Assembly: GCF_014633365.1 (NCBI RefSeq)
Contig: NC_068340.1
Coordinates: forward strand, 33,802,328-33,866,327
Source of the DNA: Diospyros lotus
Taxonomy: Eukaryota > Streptophyta > Magnoliopsida > Ericales > Ebenaceae
Direction: 5' to 3'
Length of the DNA: 64,000 nucleotides
The notes beneath the pieces were generated by a model. The model made no database searches. It saw only the letters and a list, made by a program, of their open reading frames with translations, and was not told where the DNA came from. Positions 35,200-48,600 of the stretch are shown here, piece after piece. Numbering within the stretch: the first letter of the stretch is position 1; every line of letters starts with the position of its first letter. Made by a program: the position numbers and the translations under genes.

Positions 35200-38110
35200 A
35201 TGTTTTATATTTTTATTATTGACAGCAGGAATATGTAAAGTCATATATGGATAATTAATTCTAAAAATTTGATTATTATAATTTATATAATTAATTGATT
35301 ATTTAAATTATATTTATTTATATATATATATAGTTTAATTAATTTAAATTTATTTTTTAATAATTTTAAATGTTATAATTTTATATATAACTTAAATATT
35401 ATAATTTTATTTTTTCACTTTTTTTTTTATTTTTAAAAAATTTGACCTATCTTGAATGTAGTAATTGATTGTCAGGAGAAATATGTAAAGTCATGTATGG
35501 ATAATCAATTTTAAAAATTTTATTATTGTTATTTATATAATTAATTAATTATTTAAATTATCTTTATTTTATATATAATTTAATTAATTTAAATTTATTT
35601 TATTATAATTTATATATAACTTAATTAATTATTATCATTTATTTAATTAGTTTAACCATATTTTCTTATTTTCAATCAATTAGTTTTAACCATATTTCTG
35701 GTTTGTCAATGTAAATGGATTTTGTGTAATAATTTAATTCTTTGGAAGTCATCCCAGCATTAAAATTTATAATTAATAGTTATTTTTTAACTTTAAGCTT
35801 TCTAAGAGAAATATGTAAAATCATGTATGGATAATCAATTTTAAAATTTTGATTATTATCATTTATATAATTAATTGATTACTTAAATTATCTTTATTTT
35901 ATATATAGTTTAATTATTTTATTTTTTTATAATTTTAAATGTTATAATTTTATATTTTAATTAATTTAATTTAATTTTAAATTTTAAATGTTATAATTTT
36001 ATATATAACTTAATTGATTATTATCATTTATTTAATTAGTTTAACCGTGCTTTTGGTTTTCAATCAATTAATTTTAATCGTGTTTCTGGTTTGTCAATGT
36101 GAACAGGTTTTGTGTAACAATTTAATATTTTGGAAGTCGTCATAGCATTAAGCTTTCCAGTTAATAGTTATTTTTTAACTTTATTTTTTTTGTTATTTTC
36201 AAAAAAATTTGACCTATCTTAAACGTGGCAATTAATTGTCAGGGAAAAGATGTAAAATCATGTATAGATAATCAATTTTGAATATTATAATTTATATAAT
36301 TAATTAATTATCTTTATTTTTTATATGTGAGTTAATTAATTTAAATTTATTTTTTTAAATAAGTCATTTAAGTTATTTTGATAAAATTAATATTTTTCTA
36401 TATATTATATATATTATAACAAAACAGCCATTCTTTTCCTGCCCATTTTCAGTTTCTATTTTGATATTTTATTATCTTTTATTTATTTTTTTTCTTACCC
36501 AAAATAGAATTTTTATAGATCATTAATTAAGTATAGATTTATAAAAAACGTATAATTCTTGAAACCTGTACATAATTGTTTTTAGCTTAAAAGTGTTTGG
36601 AGAATGTGTAAGCATGGTATATGAAGAGACAATAATATCTAATCCATATTATTAATTCTTAAAAATTAATATAAAATTTTAATTAAAATAAATTACAAAA
36701 AAATGAGATTTTTTTAAATCGGAAGAAATTTTGAGATATCAAGTAATACCATTGGGTGCAAAGTAATTTTTTTAAAAAAATAAATTTAATTTTATTATGT
36801 TTTATATTTTTATTATTGACAGGAGGAATATGTGAAGTCACATATAGATAATTAATTTTAAAATTTTGATTATTATCATTTATATAATTAATTGATTATT
36901 TAAATTATCTTTATTTATATATATAGTTTAATTAATTTAAATATATTTTTTATAATTTTAAATGTTATAATTTTATATATAGCTTAAATATTATAATTTT
37001 ATTTTTTAACTTTTTTTTTTTTGTTATTTTCTTAAAAAATTAACTCATGTATGGATAATGAATATGTAAAGTTATGTCAAAGTGAACAGATTTTGTGTAA
37101 CTTAATTTTTTACAAGTCGTTTTAACATTAAGACTGTGTTCTCTTTATTTTTTAATTTTTAGTTTTGAATTTTGAATTAATTTTTAGTTTTCTGTTTTGA
37201 TAATCTATTTTTAGAAAATTAAAAACAAGTTCTCTTTATCATTTTAAAAAAAATATTTCTCAAAATAGAAAATTAGAAAACGCGTTTTCTTTAAAATTTT
37301 AAAAATATTTTTTTAATAATATTTTATTCAATAAATTTGATTATTCAATAAATTTGAAATATTTAATATTAATATATTATTAAAAATATATATACATTTT
37401 AAAGTTAATGAATTTTGTAATATTTTTTCTCATTACAATAATAAAATATGAATAAATAAATATGTTTTGAGTTTAAAGTTTATTTTGGATAAACTCAAAA
37501 TAGGTTTTTTTTGTTTTGAGTTTTCTTTACAATTTTTTTCTTATTTTCAAAAATACATTTTTAAAAACAGTAAAAAGAATGCATTTTCATCATTTTAGAA
37601 ATCGAAAATAAAAAATAACTTGAAAACAACAAAGAAAACGCAGTATAAGTTTTTCAGTTAATAGTTTTTTTTTTTCTTTGTTACTTTCTAAAAATTTTGA
37701 CTTATCTTGAATGTTGTAATTAATTATCAGGAAAAAGATGTGAAATCATGTATAGATAATCAATTTTGAAAATTTGATTATTATAATTAATTGATTATTT
37801 AAATTATCTTTATTATATATATAATTTAATTAATTTAAATTTATTTTTTTTATAATTTTAAATGTTATAATTTTATATATAACTTAAATGTTATAATTTT
37901 ATTTTTTAATTTTTTTTGGTTGATTTTTTAAAAATTTGACATGTTTTTAAATGTGATAATTGATTGTTTGGAGGAATATGTGAAGTCATATATGGATAAT
38001 CAATTTTGAAATTTTGATTATTATCATTCATATAATTAATTAATTATTTAAATTATCTTTATTTTATATATAGTTTTATTAGTTTAAATTTATTTTTTTA
38101 TAATTTTAAA
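35200..38110. repeat. AT-rich satellite array inside Helitron 2
   Basis: Imperfect units marked by GAATATGTGAAGTCATATATGG-type segments, the inverse of the Helitron 1 marker (near 35227, 35478, 35809, 36250, 36823, 37735 and 37975), each followed by ATCAATTTTAAAATTTGATT. Confidence 0.75.
37137..37640. mobile_element. GTTCTCTTT-family MITE nested in Helitron 2
   Basis: Starts CTGTGTTCTCTTTATTTTTT and ends AACAAAGAAAACGCAGT, inverted copies of about 13 bases with longer loose arms. TTAAG and ATAAG flank it. The matching place in Helitron 1 lacks it, so it inserted after the two Helitrons separated. Confidence 0.65.
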
Positions 38111-39556
38111 TGTTATAATTTTAAGGTTTTAAGGTTTGCAATGTGTTAAAAACAAGTCAAGTTAGTATAGTGTTTAAGATTTTAAGGTTTGCAATGTGTT
38201 AAGAATGACTATGTGCTAAAACATGTTCTAACGTGTTATGCTCATATTTCTCAACAGTAAAAGTCTGATCTTTATTGAAAAATTGAAAAGACCGAAATTG
38301 AGGAGAAAATTGTGTTTCATCAATTTTTAGAATTTAATATCTATATTTGTAAAATAAGTTTGGGGGTTCCTAATATGTATGATGTAAGTACTAATTAATG
38401 ACATTATATTCTAGATTTCTTTATCTAATGATGAGGTTACTATGTCACTAAAGTCGGGTCGTGAGTTATAGATACATTGGAAAACTATGAAGGGTGTTTT
38501 GCCAAAAGGACTCTCTTTGGCAATTTGTTGACTAATGCAACTAAGAAGATTCGATTGATGATCAAGGAGGATAACTGAAAAAAGTTTATCTAATTGGTTT
38601 CGAATTACAATATTTTTTTTTTATTTTTTATTATGACCTATTCCTATAAAACTTTTGAGGTTGTTTTGTTAATTACTACTGAATTTTATTTGTTGGCTTT
38701 TGTTATAATTTCTTAGGTTTAATTTTATTTGTTGGCTTTTGTTATAATTTCTTATGCAAGGTAAACTTGGTTTGCAGATTTTTTATTTCTAAATATTTTG
38801 GTTGTTGCTGGATTTATATCTAGACAATTTGTTTGATCTACATGTTTTTTGTTTTCTTTTATTATTTAGTTTTTTTCTTTTTCTTTTTTACTGATTCACA
38901 CTTATGTATTTGCTTATTTCTTTTTCTTTTTCTTTTTCTATTTAACGTTCCTAAGTACATTATTACCCTCATTCTTTTTTTTTTTCACTGAACAAATTAT
39001 TCTTTTCAGCATAATTGAGCTATAGTTTAATAACATACACAATATTGAAATCATAACGAACGAGAAACATCTTCAATCAAATAATTAACAAAACGGATCA
39101 AGAAATCACCATTTATACGAAGTAATTACCTTGCTACTGAGAGTTTAGAATAAGACATGTCACATTTTTAGTGTTTTGTGCATCAAAGTGAAAATAATGT
39201 ATTAGAAATGGTAGACGTTAATCTCACTCTAATAAGTCACAAATACTATAGACGTTGGATACAATCTTTTGTTAAAAACATATATATGTGTTAGTAGAAA
39301 GACCATGATAAAAGTATAAAAAAAGTCAAAAAAAAAAAATGTCAGACAAAAAGGGGCATACATATTCCGGAATAATTGAATAACTAATTTTGTTGTATGT
39401 TTGTTCATTTCTCATGATTGCAATATGATTATTTTGTTTATTTTTTACTTTTTTATTATGATGTTCATTTGTTATAACTACTGAATTATGTAACTTCTAC
39501 TTTAACGATTATTTTTTTTCTTGTGATATCCATGCATCGCACGGGTGATGCACTAG

Positions 39557-40170
39557 TATATATATATACACACTCACACACACATATATATACACACACA
39601 CGATTCGGCCATGGCAGCCGCACAGAAAGAAAGAAAGAGAAAGAGAGAGAGTGGGTCCACACACACATATATACATACACTCACACACACATATATATAC
39701 ACACGCGTGCGCATGGCTGCGGCCATGGAACCTAGCCATGGTAGCAGTCGGGGAACCCAGCGTTCCCCGACTCGAGGCGATGGTGGCGGTATCGCGACAG
39801 CCACCATCACAGCTGACGAAGACAGTGATGCTGCCATCGTCGCAGGGGTGGGAAAGGATTGGGGCGGAGGTTTTTGATGGCCGCAGCCATGCTTTCGTGT
39901 ATGTGAGTGTGTGTGTATATAGGTGTGTGTGTGTTGGGCTGGGTTCCATGGCCGCGGCCATGCTGTGTGTGTATATATATATGTATGTGTGTGTGAGTAT
40001 GTATATATATATATATGTGGGGGGGTCGGCCATGGCTAACCCATTCTCTCTCTCTTTTTCTCTATGTGGCTGCCATAGTCGAACCGCGCGCGTGTGTGTG
40101 TGGCAGCCGAATCGTGTGTGTGTGTATATATATGTGTGTGTGAATCGGCCATGGCAGTCGACCCACTTTC
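39557..40170. repeat. CA/TA microsatellites with GGCCATGG palindromes
   Basis: Alternating (CA)n, (TA)n and CT tracts punctuated by CGGCCATGGCAGCCG and its inverse, giving several nested inverted repeats. All open frames here are artefacts of the dinucleotide runs. Confidence 0.85.
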
Positions 40171-40560
40171 TCTCTCTTCTCTCTACTATAGCTAGCGTTA
40201 AAATTGAAATTTTAAAATTAGTGAAGCATTTTGCATGGAATGGGCTGTGAAGACCAATTTCATGGGTTGAAGATAGAATTTCCCAATAGTTTTCTAATTA
40301 AGGATTTTATAACTTGAATTTACAGAGACACCTCTAATTATAACCTTATCTCTCTTTTTTTTTTTCTTTTTCTGTTTTTCTCTCTCAGCAATCCCTTTTT
40401 TTTTTAAATTAATATGTTTTTATCAGTTTATGTGAAACTCCCTATTGGAATGGCAACCTCGTGATTATAGCAAATTTGAAGGTTATTTACCCTTAGACAA
40501 ATGGAATTTGAAATAAGATATTGAAAAATTATATTTGCAGTAATGTGTTTTGCTCTCCAC

Positions 40561-40800
40561 ATCTATTTTTTACTAAAATTAAATATGACAAAAATAATTC
40601 AAAGAAAAACCCAGTTTTACCCTTTTAAATATGCAATCACCTTATATCACCCTATCTTTTCGTACTCTAAAAATCAAAAAATTTATTTTTTACTAAAATT
40701 AAATATGACCAAAAATAATTAAATAAAAAAATTATTTTTATCCTTTTAAATATGCAATCACCTTATATCACTCTCTATTTCTGCATTCTAGAAATCAAAA
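40561..40800. repeat. 120-bp tandem duplication
   Basis: TTTTTACTAAAATTAAATAT and the following DNA recur with an exact 120-bp spacing (40561 and 40681). The surrounding DNA, 40291-41126, holds no gene. Confidence 0.85.
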
Positions 40801-41126
40801 AATTCATTACATCCCTAATTTCAGGGTTCGGGAAGTCTTCTTCTTAACTTTAGATTTCGAGAGTTTTGTTCTCCCGAACTCAAAAGTTTGGGAGTTTTAT
40901 TTTCTCCCCAACTTTAAAGTTTGAAAGTTTTGTCTTTCATTGATGGACTCAGCTAACCCATAATCCAAATTTATGAGTTTGTGTTTTTTTTTTCTTGTCT
41001 AATATTGAATTCTTAAGTAATATTATAAATTCTAGATTTGTTCAAAAGTAAAATAAAGTTGTATTTCTTGTAATATTCAACCCTCTGTTGGCATTCATTA
41101 TATATTTATTTATGAAGTTGCGTTAC

Positions 41127-41352
41127 TGTAATACCCCGAGAGCCCAGAGAAGTTAGAATATATCGAGGATAGTGTAAGAAAGGAAACAACACCAGCTGGA
41201 TACCTTTTGGGCTGAATGTTGGCAAAGAACTCCAAAGTTAAGCGTGCTTGACCTAGGGTAATCCAGGGATGGGTGACCCCCCTGGGAAGTTCGTGTAGGC
41301 CCATCAGGGTAAGTTGTTCCGGTTCTTCCTATCGCTCGAGCGGGATGTTACA
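41127..41352 (+). mobile_element. Cassandra-type TRIM solo LTR with 5S rRNA promoter
   Basis: A 226-bp sequence starting TGTAATACCCC and ending GGGATGTTACA, flanked by the 5-bp direct repeat GTTAC (41122-41126 and 41353-41357). Its middle (about 41228-41293) closely resembles the 3' half of plant 5S rRNA, including AGTTAAGCGTGCTTG (box A) and GGATGGGTGACC (box C region). A 5S-like LTR is the hallmark of Cassandra retrotransposons in miniature. Only one LTR is present, as expected after LTR-LTR recombination. Confidence 0.92.
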
Positions 41353-42363
41353 GTTACCCTATTTTTCGATCTTAGAGTACAATATGTTGCTGCAAATAGA
41401 ATTTTCTTAAGATACTTGATAGTGAGATTTGAAATACGCGTAAGCATGACTAAAATAGCTAATTTGAAACAAACAAATTTAGGATAACTATTTTTAAGAA
41501 AATTACATAGGTACCCTTGAGGTTTGTACTAATTGCAGATATATAGTACCTTAAAGTTTTAAAAATAACATTAACCTCCATTCACTTTAAAAAAACTTGT
41601 TAAACTAAACCTAGTTTAAACCTTTACTACTAATTAACCCCTCTGAACTTTTAAATATGATACTTTTATTTATTTGTCACTCATTTCCCGCCTCTTTGTC
41701 CATTCCTTATTGTTCGAAATCCTAACTAAAGAACATAAAATATTGCCTCTGAACGAATCCTACCACTAGTTGTTGATTGCTTGACAGTACCATTGATTAT
41801 TGAAAAAAAAAAAAAAATCATTGCAAACTACTAGAATATAAAGAGTTTTAACTTTTTTCTTTTTAATTGAATCCAAATAATTAAGGACGAGTTCTTTAAT
41901 TTCTTCATAATTAAAGAAGTCTAATGATAAAGTACTTCGTCCTGATAATTGTAGAAATGATAAGTTACAAGCCAACATCATCATCTTTATCACTAATTGA
42001 GCAGTGAAAATGGTACTCTTTCGCTAAGCAATAAGGTTGGCCATGGTGACTAGGACAACTTTTTTATTTTTTTATTTATTTTAAACTTTTAAAAAATATA
42101 TATTTTAGAAAAAAAAAATATGTATCATGCTTACATTTTGTGTACATATTTTTCTTTTTTAATGCATTCCAAATACATGGTATTTTTATAATTAGTAAAC
42201 CTAATTTTAATTATTATATATATACTTTTTGTTGTTTATTTTTTTATTTTTAAAAATAAAAAATATACATTTAATTTAAAAGGACAAAGAGTAAGAGATA
42301 AGAGATAAGAGATAAGAGATAAGAGGGGAAAGAAAGATAGTTTTGAGGAAATTGAAGAAATAA
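41353..42363. other. Intergenic DNA with 7-bp microsatellite
   Basis: AT-rich, no gene. Four or more ATAAGAG units occur at 42290-42324. Confidence 0.5.
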
Positions 42364-43300
42364 GGCCCTGTTTAATTGCCCATAATTTACTTGGAAAATG
42401 ACTATTTTCCACTCAAATTATAGGTTTAGATGTGTTTGATTACCTAAATTTTTCACGAAAAATTATTTTCATTTTTTGGTCATGTGATGGTCAATTCCTA
42501 CTTTTGTTGGAAAAACAATTCTTAGGGGGGAGGAGATAGAAATTTTCAAATAATTGAAAGTGAAAAAGCGAAAGAGTGAAAGAACGGGAGAGTGAGAGAG
42601 AGATAGAGAGACTTACTAAGCATAAGACCATATGAGCGACAGACAGAGACGGGATGGACGGCAGAGGAAAAGATGGAAGGCGGGAGCAGTGGCGTTGGAA
42701 ATGAGAGAGGGCTAGAGCGGCAGTGTTGGGGGGCGACGACAGTGGGGGTCGACGGTTGTGTGGTGACTGTCCCTTGTGGGGGTTGACGACGATGCGATAG
42801 CTGTGGGGGTCGACAACCGTGGCGGGAATGAGAGAGAGAGGGTGAGAGAATAATGGGTTTGGGGTGAGAGGTTGAGTATTTATATAGAATAATTGCTATT
42901 AAACATAAAAAATTAAAGATAATTGCCTTGTGTCTAAATTTTGTGATGGGGAATAATTAATAAATACAAAAGTATAGAAATTAAAAATAAAAATATATAT
43001 ATAAATTAATAAGTTTGAAAATAATACATTTTCACCATTGAATTTCATGGAAAATGATACATTTTCTATGGAAAATAATGTCTATCAAACACGAAAATGT
43101 CAAGAAAATGATCAAATTATATAAAAAATATTACCAATCAAATACCTAAAGATGGAAAATAACATCATTTTCTAGGTAAAAAATTATACCAATCAAACAC
43201 CTTAACCTTCCAATTTTCAGAAATTCATTTTCCCTGCAATTTAATTTTTTGGAATTCATTTTCTTTCCATTCAAATTCCACCATTGCAATCAAATGCACC
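42364..43300. mobile_element. PIF/Harbinger-like non-autonomous element
   Basis: Left end GGCCCTGTTTAATTGC and right end (reverse complement GGTGCATTTGATTGCAA) pair imperfectly. TAA lies directly outside both ends (42361-42363 and 43301-43303), the Harbinger target duplication. The inside includes a GC-richer block (42630-42830) with no recognisable protein. Confidence 0.6.
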
Positions 43301-43367
43301 TAAGGGTAAATAATCATTTGAAATCATTTTTTTAACAATAAGGAGGTATTTACTATTTTTAAAATAA

Positions 43368-43650
43368 AAAGTTTTATTATTTGGATGCAAAATGTTTATG
43401 GATAGATTTAACCCAAACCAATTATAATTGATTTTTAAAGGGTAAATAACATAGTTGGTCCCTTAATTTTATATTATGTAAGAAAATTATTTTTGAGTAA
43501 GGTGTCTTCTTGACATGCTTTCAACAAAAGAATTAATTGTAAAGTTTTATTATTTGGATGCAAAATATTTATGGATAGATTTAATTGAGACCAATTATGA
43601 ATTATTTTTATGAAGTAAATAACGTAGTTGGCCCCTAAATTTTATGTTTT
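43368..43650. repeat. 173-bp imperfect tandem repeat
   Basis: AAAGTTTTATTATTTGGATG and the sequence after it recur at 43368 and 43541. Confidence 0.75.
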
Positions 43651-43911
43651 ATCACAAAATAGTTTTTTATCTCAATTTATCTTATAATAACTATTAAATT
43701 TTTAATTTTATAACATTTTAGTTATTCTTTAAAAATTCCTACTAACTTTGTGAAAAAAATTATCACGTTCCATATATATAAAATAAAAATAAAGAAGCAA
43801 CGATCGCTAGAGGTTCCTAAATATGAGAGTGTAATGATTTATCTAACTCTTTTTAACTACAATGACCAATTTAACTTTTCAAACTTGAGATTTTTTAAAC
43901 TTCCTTCCATT

Positions 43912-44085
43912 ACTTAATTAATCCTATACACCATTAAGAACATGTGATGTGTTGTATTAATTAATTAATTCTATACACTATTAGGTACTTAATTAATCCT
44001 ATATACACCATTAGAAACCTTTGATGTGTTATGTTAATTAATTAAATCTTATACATTATTAGGAACACATGATGTGTTATGTCAC
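43912..44085. repeat. Imperfect tandem repeat of TTAATTAATCCTATACACC type
   Basis: Three to four degenerate units, several with GATGTGTTRT and TACACCATTA; no gene. Confidence 0.7.
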
Positions 44086-45535
44086 TAAAGTAATCACGTC
44101 AAATAGGTCAATAGCTTATTCCCTGGAGTGCAAAAGTGAAATTTCTCACTTTAATAACCTTCACACACTACCCAACGCACGTGAAGTTAATAACCTATTT
44201 CCTATTCATCTTAATGGCTGATAAACTTATATGATAAATTTTTATAGTTCCACCATTATATCAAAATTTATAGTGTTTATTTGCTTTTTCTAATGTAACC
44301 ACGACTATGGGCTTATCATGAAAATCCTCTTATAGCTGATGTACTAAATTGGCTTACCCGTCGTTCATTTGGCTTCAATTTCATCTCAAAAAACAAATTA
44401 AATATTTCAGTCAATTAAGCCTTTTTTTGGGTTGACCGGGCGTTTCTAGAATGCTCTTCTTAGCAATCTAGACTAGTTTAGTTGCCAATATGACCAACTT
44501 TAGTCAACCATACTTTTCTTAGAGTTTTGACAAAATTGCCAACTCTACACTATTATCCGAGGGGTCAACCAATATCTAATTCATACAATTTTAAATATGT
44601 TGCAGCTCTTTAAGAGAGCTTTCTAATGATATATTATGTATTGAATTAATTAATGATAAGAATTATTTGTTCAAATAATTAAATTACTAAAAGGTATTTA
44701 AACAAGACTATATATGTTCTAGGGATTAATTTTCTCAATTTACGTTGGTTGCTTCCCGAGGGTATCCAAACTTTTCAAGCCACTCCCAAGCCCTTCTCGC
44801 ATCATAGTAATTACTGAGAAAGGTAAGTACAATCTATTATGAAATTAAATAATAAGTTAGGTGCGATTATTAATAAAAAAATTAAAATAATAAAAAATTA
44901 AGAACTAATTAGAGTCGAAAAATAGACCTAGCGGCCCATGAGCCGCTTGGCCACCCCACTTCCCGACCCAACCCGATACTATAGCAAACAGATTAGGCAG
45001 GACCGGCCCAATGCACGGGCCCAATGCTTTGTGGCTTGCGTCCCAACTCACCAAAAATGGGAGTGGCCTACCAAAATGTTTACTAAAATGGGGTGGCCCA
45101 CCAAAATGTTCCGGATCGGCCTATCTTGTCTCGTTTATTAAGGATCATAGGACCGCATCAAGTCTTATTTTTCATTGCCTTATCTGTCTTCCTCAAAAGC
45201 CAAATTTAGCCCGACCCACGAAATAAGTGGGTCAAGTGAGAGGTGGGTAGTCCCAAACCAATCCATTCATTTGCCAACTCTAACACATTATTATTATTAT
45301 TATTATTTGACAGTTAAAAAAAAGAATTATGACATTTAATAATAAATTAAAATTTTGACGTGGATGGAAGGAAGGTGATGCGCCATCTCACACACACACA
45401 CCCATTAATGGCGGCGAGGGCGAGACGGTATTTTGACCCACGGCCCAAGCAAGTTGCAATCTTTGCAGCTCCCGTCTCCCACATCCTTATCTTTGTCAGC
45501 CGGAGCGAGGCGCTGTCTTCCTCTTCCTTCGTCTG
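44086..45535. other. Intergenic and distal promoter DNA upstream of UBC gene
   Basis: Up to about 44930 AT-rich with no features I can name. 44930-45240 is richer in GC with repeated CCCACCAAAATG and CGGCCC motifs but no protein match. Beyond 45280 there is a TTA microsatellite, then the proximal promoter. Confidence 0.4.
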
Positions 45536-45543
45536 TATATATT
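45536..45543 (+). promoter_or_regulatory. Possible TATA box of UBC gene
   Basis: TATATATT, about 128 bases before the ATG, followed by a GA tract (45555-45571) and a CT-rich leader. No expression data; the assignment rests on position. Confidence 0.4.
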
Positions 45544-45663
45544 ACATACATACAGAGAGAGAGAGAGAAAGGGGGGAATTTGTCGGTTTGCGTAAAAAGC
45601 CGATTCAATACAAGTTAATCAATCTCCCTCATTCTCCTTCGTCTCTATTTCTTTCTCTCTTGT

Positions 45664-48600
45664 ATGGCTTCTCCATCGCAAGCAATTCTTCTTCTCCAAA
45701 AACAGCTAAAAGGTGCGCTTTCCCGTCATTTCTTCTGTTCCTTCAATTCTAGGGTTTTCCCTTTGATTTTGGCTTCGGTTTTTGGACTGATTGAACTGAG
45801 GGTTTTTGTCTCCGCAGATCTCTGTAAAAACCCCGTCGATGGCTTCTCCGCCGGGTTGGTTGATGAAAGCAACTTGTTCGAATGGAGCGTCACCATTATA
45901 GGCCCGCCCGATACATTATAGTGAGTGCTTTCTATTGCTTAGTTGTTTAAAGATTCAATTTTTATGTTTTGGCCTGCTGTACTGGTCGGGATTGTTGATT
46001 TTGTATTGGAATGAACGGGGTTCGTATTTTGTGTTATTGCATATGGTTTTGGGGATTGAGATGTGGGTTGTTTTCCATTATCTGAATTGGGTGATTTTAG
46101 GTTGATTTTGGAATTTTAGGGGTTCGTTTAGTAATTAGTTTTCGGAACCTTGTTTTAAACTATATTTTTGGTTGAGGTTTCTAATTTGTACAAATTAATT
46201 AAGCATTCGATTTTTTTTCCCTTTCATGGGTTTGGATCGTTAGACTAGGAGACTAAACTCAATTGTTTTGAAGAATGTGGTGCTTTTACTTGACCAATTG
46301 GCTCGTGGCAGGTGTTGAAGGCAATTCTTTTCTTTATTAAGCTATGAATAGTTGTTTTGATTTCTTCTAGAGATTAACTAATTTCCACAATTGGAATTTG
46401 TGAGTTCTAAGAGGTAATTTAGTCAAGGTGTAACTGTGTGTACTTGCTGTCATTTTTGTTAGAAGTTAGGGCTCTTAAGCTAGACCTTCAGTAATTTATG
46501 AAAAAATTAGCCATTGTTTTAAATGGTGAAATGCTTTTGACTGCGTTCTCTATTTACCAAAATCTTGCAGTGAGGGAGGATTCTTCAATGCAATCATGTC
46601 TTTCCCATCCAACTACCCAAACAGCCCTCCAACTGTGAGGTTTACCTCAGAGATATGGCATCCTAATGGTAAATCAGTTATATATCTATTTGTTTTGGTG
46701 TACAGATTCTACCCCTTTATATTAATTAATGGCTTGAAATATATAGTTTACCCTGATGGAAAAGTTTGCATTTCAATTCTTCATCCCCCTGGTGATGATC
46801 CAAATGGCTATGAACTTGCAAGTGAGCGTTGGTCTCCAGTTCATACGGTATTATAAGCATCTCCTTTGAATGTCTTATGAACTTGTAGTGTTATTATTTT
46901 TGGTATTACTGTGCACTTGCTGCCATTGCCTATTTATATTTACATCAGTTTTTTCCCACCAGATTAGTTACCACAAAGACTGCTACTAATGCTGCATGTG
47001 GTTTGCCTACTAGTCATTTTGTGCTTTAACTTTCTGATACAATGCATTACTGTACTTCATGCAATTTGTAAGTTCACAAGTGATATAGGCAACATACCAG
47101 CTCTGAGTAGTTAGATTTCGCCTAGTCTTGACTCTCGAGGGCTGTAAGTGATTGACCTACTTTGTAGCTTCAGTATGCAATTCTTGCACTCTCAGTGAGG
47201 AAAAAGGAAAATATAATAAAATGAAATAAAGAGATGCACACCTGGTAACTTGCTTGTGTATAATCCATTTTGTGACACTTGCATCTGATGACTATTTTAA
47301 TTGGCAGTGGAAATTGGACCTGGGCAGGATGTTGAATGTGGCTAATCTAAACCATGCAATCACCTTTTGGATTCCATCCAAGCCCATGTTGAGGTGCTCA
47401 TTAGTAAACCTAGCGGAACTCTAGAATTGTCTGATGGTGTTGGTTGGTTTGGATTTTATTTTTTGACTTATGCATTCCCCATGCATTCACAGGAAAATTG
47501 AGCGTTTTGATTTCATGAATATGAAAATGCTAGAACTTCATTGCCTTAGTTATATCAATGTTGGATTGTTGATTTAGCCCTTGAAGAAAATTCAAGAATT
47601 TTTGCATTTCTTCTAAGGATTGCTTTTTATGTGCAAGAGGGAGAATAAAGTATTCATGAAAGCGTGATTTTGAACATGCATGTGTTTGCACATACAGCAC
47701 AGAGAGAGGGAGGGAGGTTGGATTGTTGATTTAGCCCTTAAAGAAAATTCAAGAATTTTTCCATTTCTTCTAAGGGGAAAACTGAACTTGTTAGTTGCTT
47801 TATACTTGTAAGAGGGAGAATAAAATGTTCGTGAAAGGGTGGTTTTGGACATGCAAGCATGCATGTGTTTTCACACACATCACAGAGAGGGAGGGAGGGA
47901 GGGAGTTTGGATTGTTGATTTAGCCCTTAGAGAAAATTCAAGAATTTTTCCTTTTCTTCTAAGGGGAAAACTGAGGTTGTTAGTTGCTTTATACATGCAA
48001 GAGGGAGAACAAAGTGTTAATGAGAGGATAATTTGGACATGCAAACATGTATGTGTTTGCACACACAGCAGGGGCAACGGAGCGAGGGAATCTCTTAATC
48101 ATCCTGCCAGCCGTCTTTGATTTTTGGTCTCTCTCAATTGAGCTTTTTATGTTTTATAAACAAAAGAGGCTAATTAAAAAAAAAAAAAGTCACCTAGGAG
48201 CTTCAAATGCTCCTTTTAAACAGTGTATCAGACTTTTTATGCCTTAAATGCTCTTCTGTTCCTTTAAAGCCAATGCACCACATGGTGGCTTCTCTCAGTT
48301 GGTCCTATAACAAAGAGATAAACTTATCTGGGCCTTGATGGTGCACAAATTTCTATACCCAAGTTCTTACCATGAACTACCTCATTGGACACCAAAATCT
48401 TAGATTTACTTCCCATGGGATAAATTAAGTCTTCTGGATGTGTTTACCTCATTGGACCCCATAATTTTAGATCTTCGTCCCATAGGATAGATCAAGTCTT
48501 CTGAATGTGTTTACCTCATTGGACACTATAATTTTAGATCTTCATCACATGGGATAAATTAAGTCTTCTGAATGTTTTATAAATGATACCTCAAAGATCT

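Larger units (their letters stand above)
34544..39556 (+). mobile_element. Non-autonomous Helitron 2
   Basis: Plus-strand start TCTATATATA after an A, end GGTGATGCACTAG before a T, with a GCATC/GATGC hairpin just before CTAG. It matches Helitron 1 in reverse orientation at both unique ends and in the satellite interior. It is slightly longer (5013 against 4905 bp) because a MITE sits at 37137-37640, while its satellite array is shorter. No Rep/helicase frame. Confidence 0.87.
34370..40290. mobile_element. Fold-back element split by Helitron 2
   Basis: Left arm 34370-34543 and the outer part of the right arm (about 40140-40290) are inverted copies: AATTCTATCCGCAAC, CCATGCAAAATGCTTCAC and GGGTCGGTTTCCATGGCCGA in the left arm have inverse matches near 40275, 40230 and 40150. 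Between the arms at the right lie GGCCATGG palindromes and CA/TA microsatellites. The Helitron at 34544-39556 inserted into the microsatellite of this structure. No coding capacity. Confidence 0.65.

Noticed and set aside
39486..40250. Several long open frames on both strands
   Set aside because: They arise from CA/TA microsatellites and GGCCATGG palindromes; no domain is present.
41110..41304. 64-codon minus-strand frame, or a genuine 5S rRNA gene
   Set aside because: The stretch is a Cassandra LTR. The 5S similarity covers only about the 3' half and lies inside TG...CA ends with a target duplication, so it is neither a protein nor a 5S gene.
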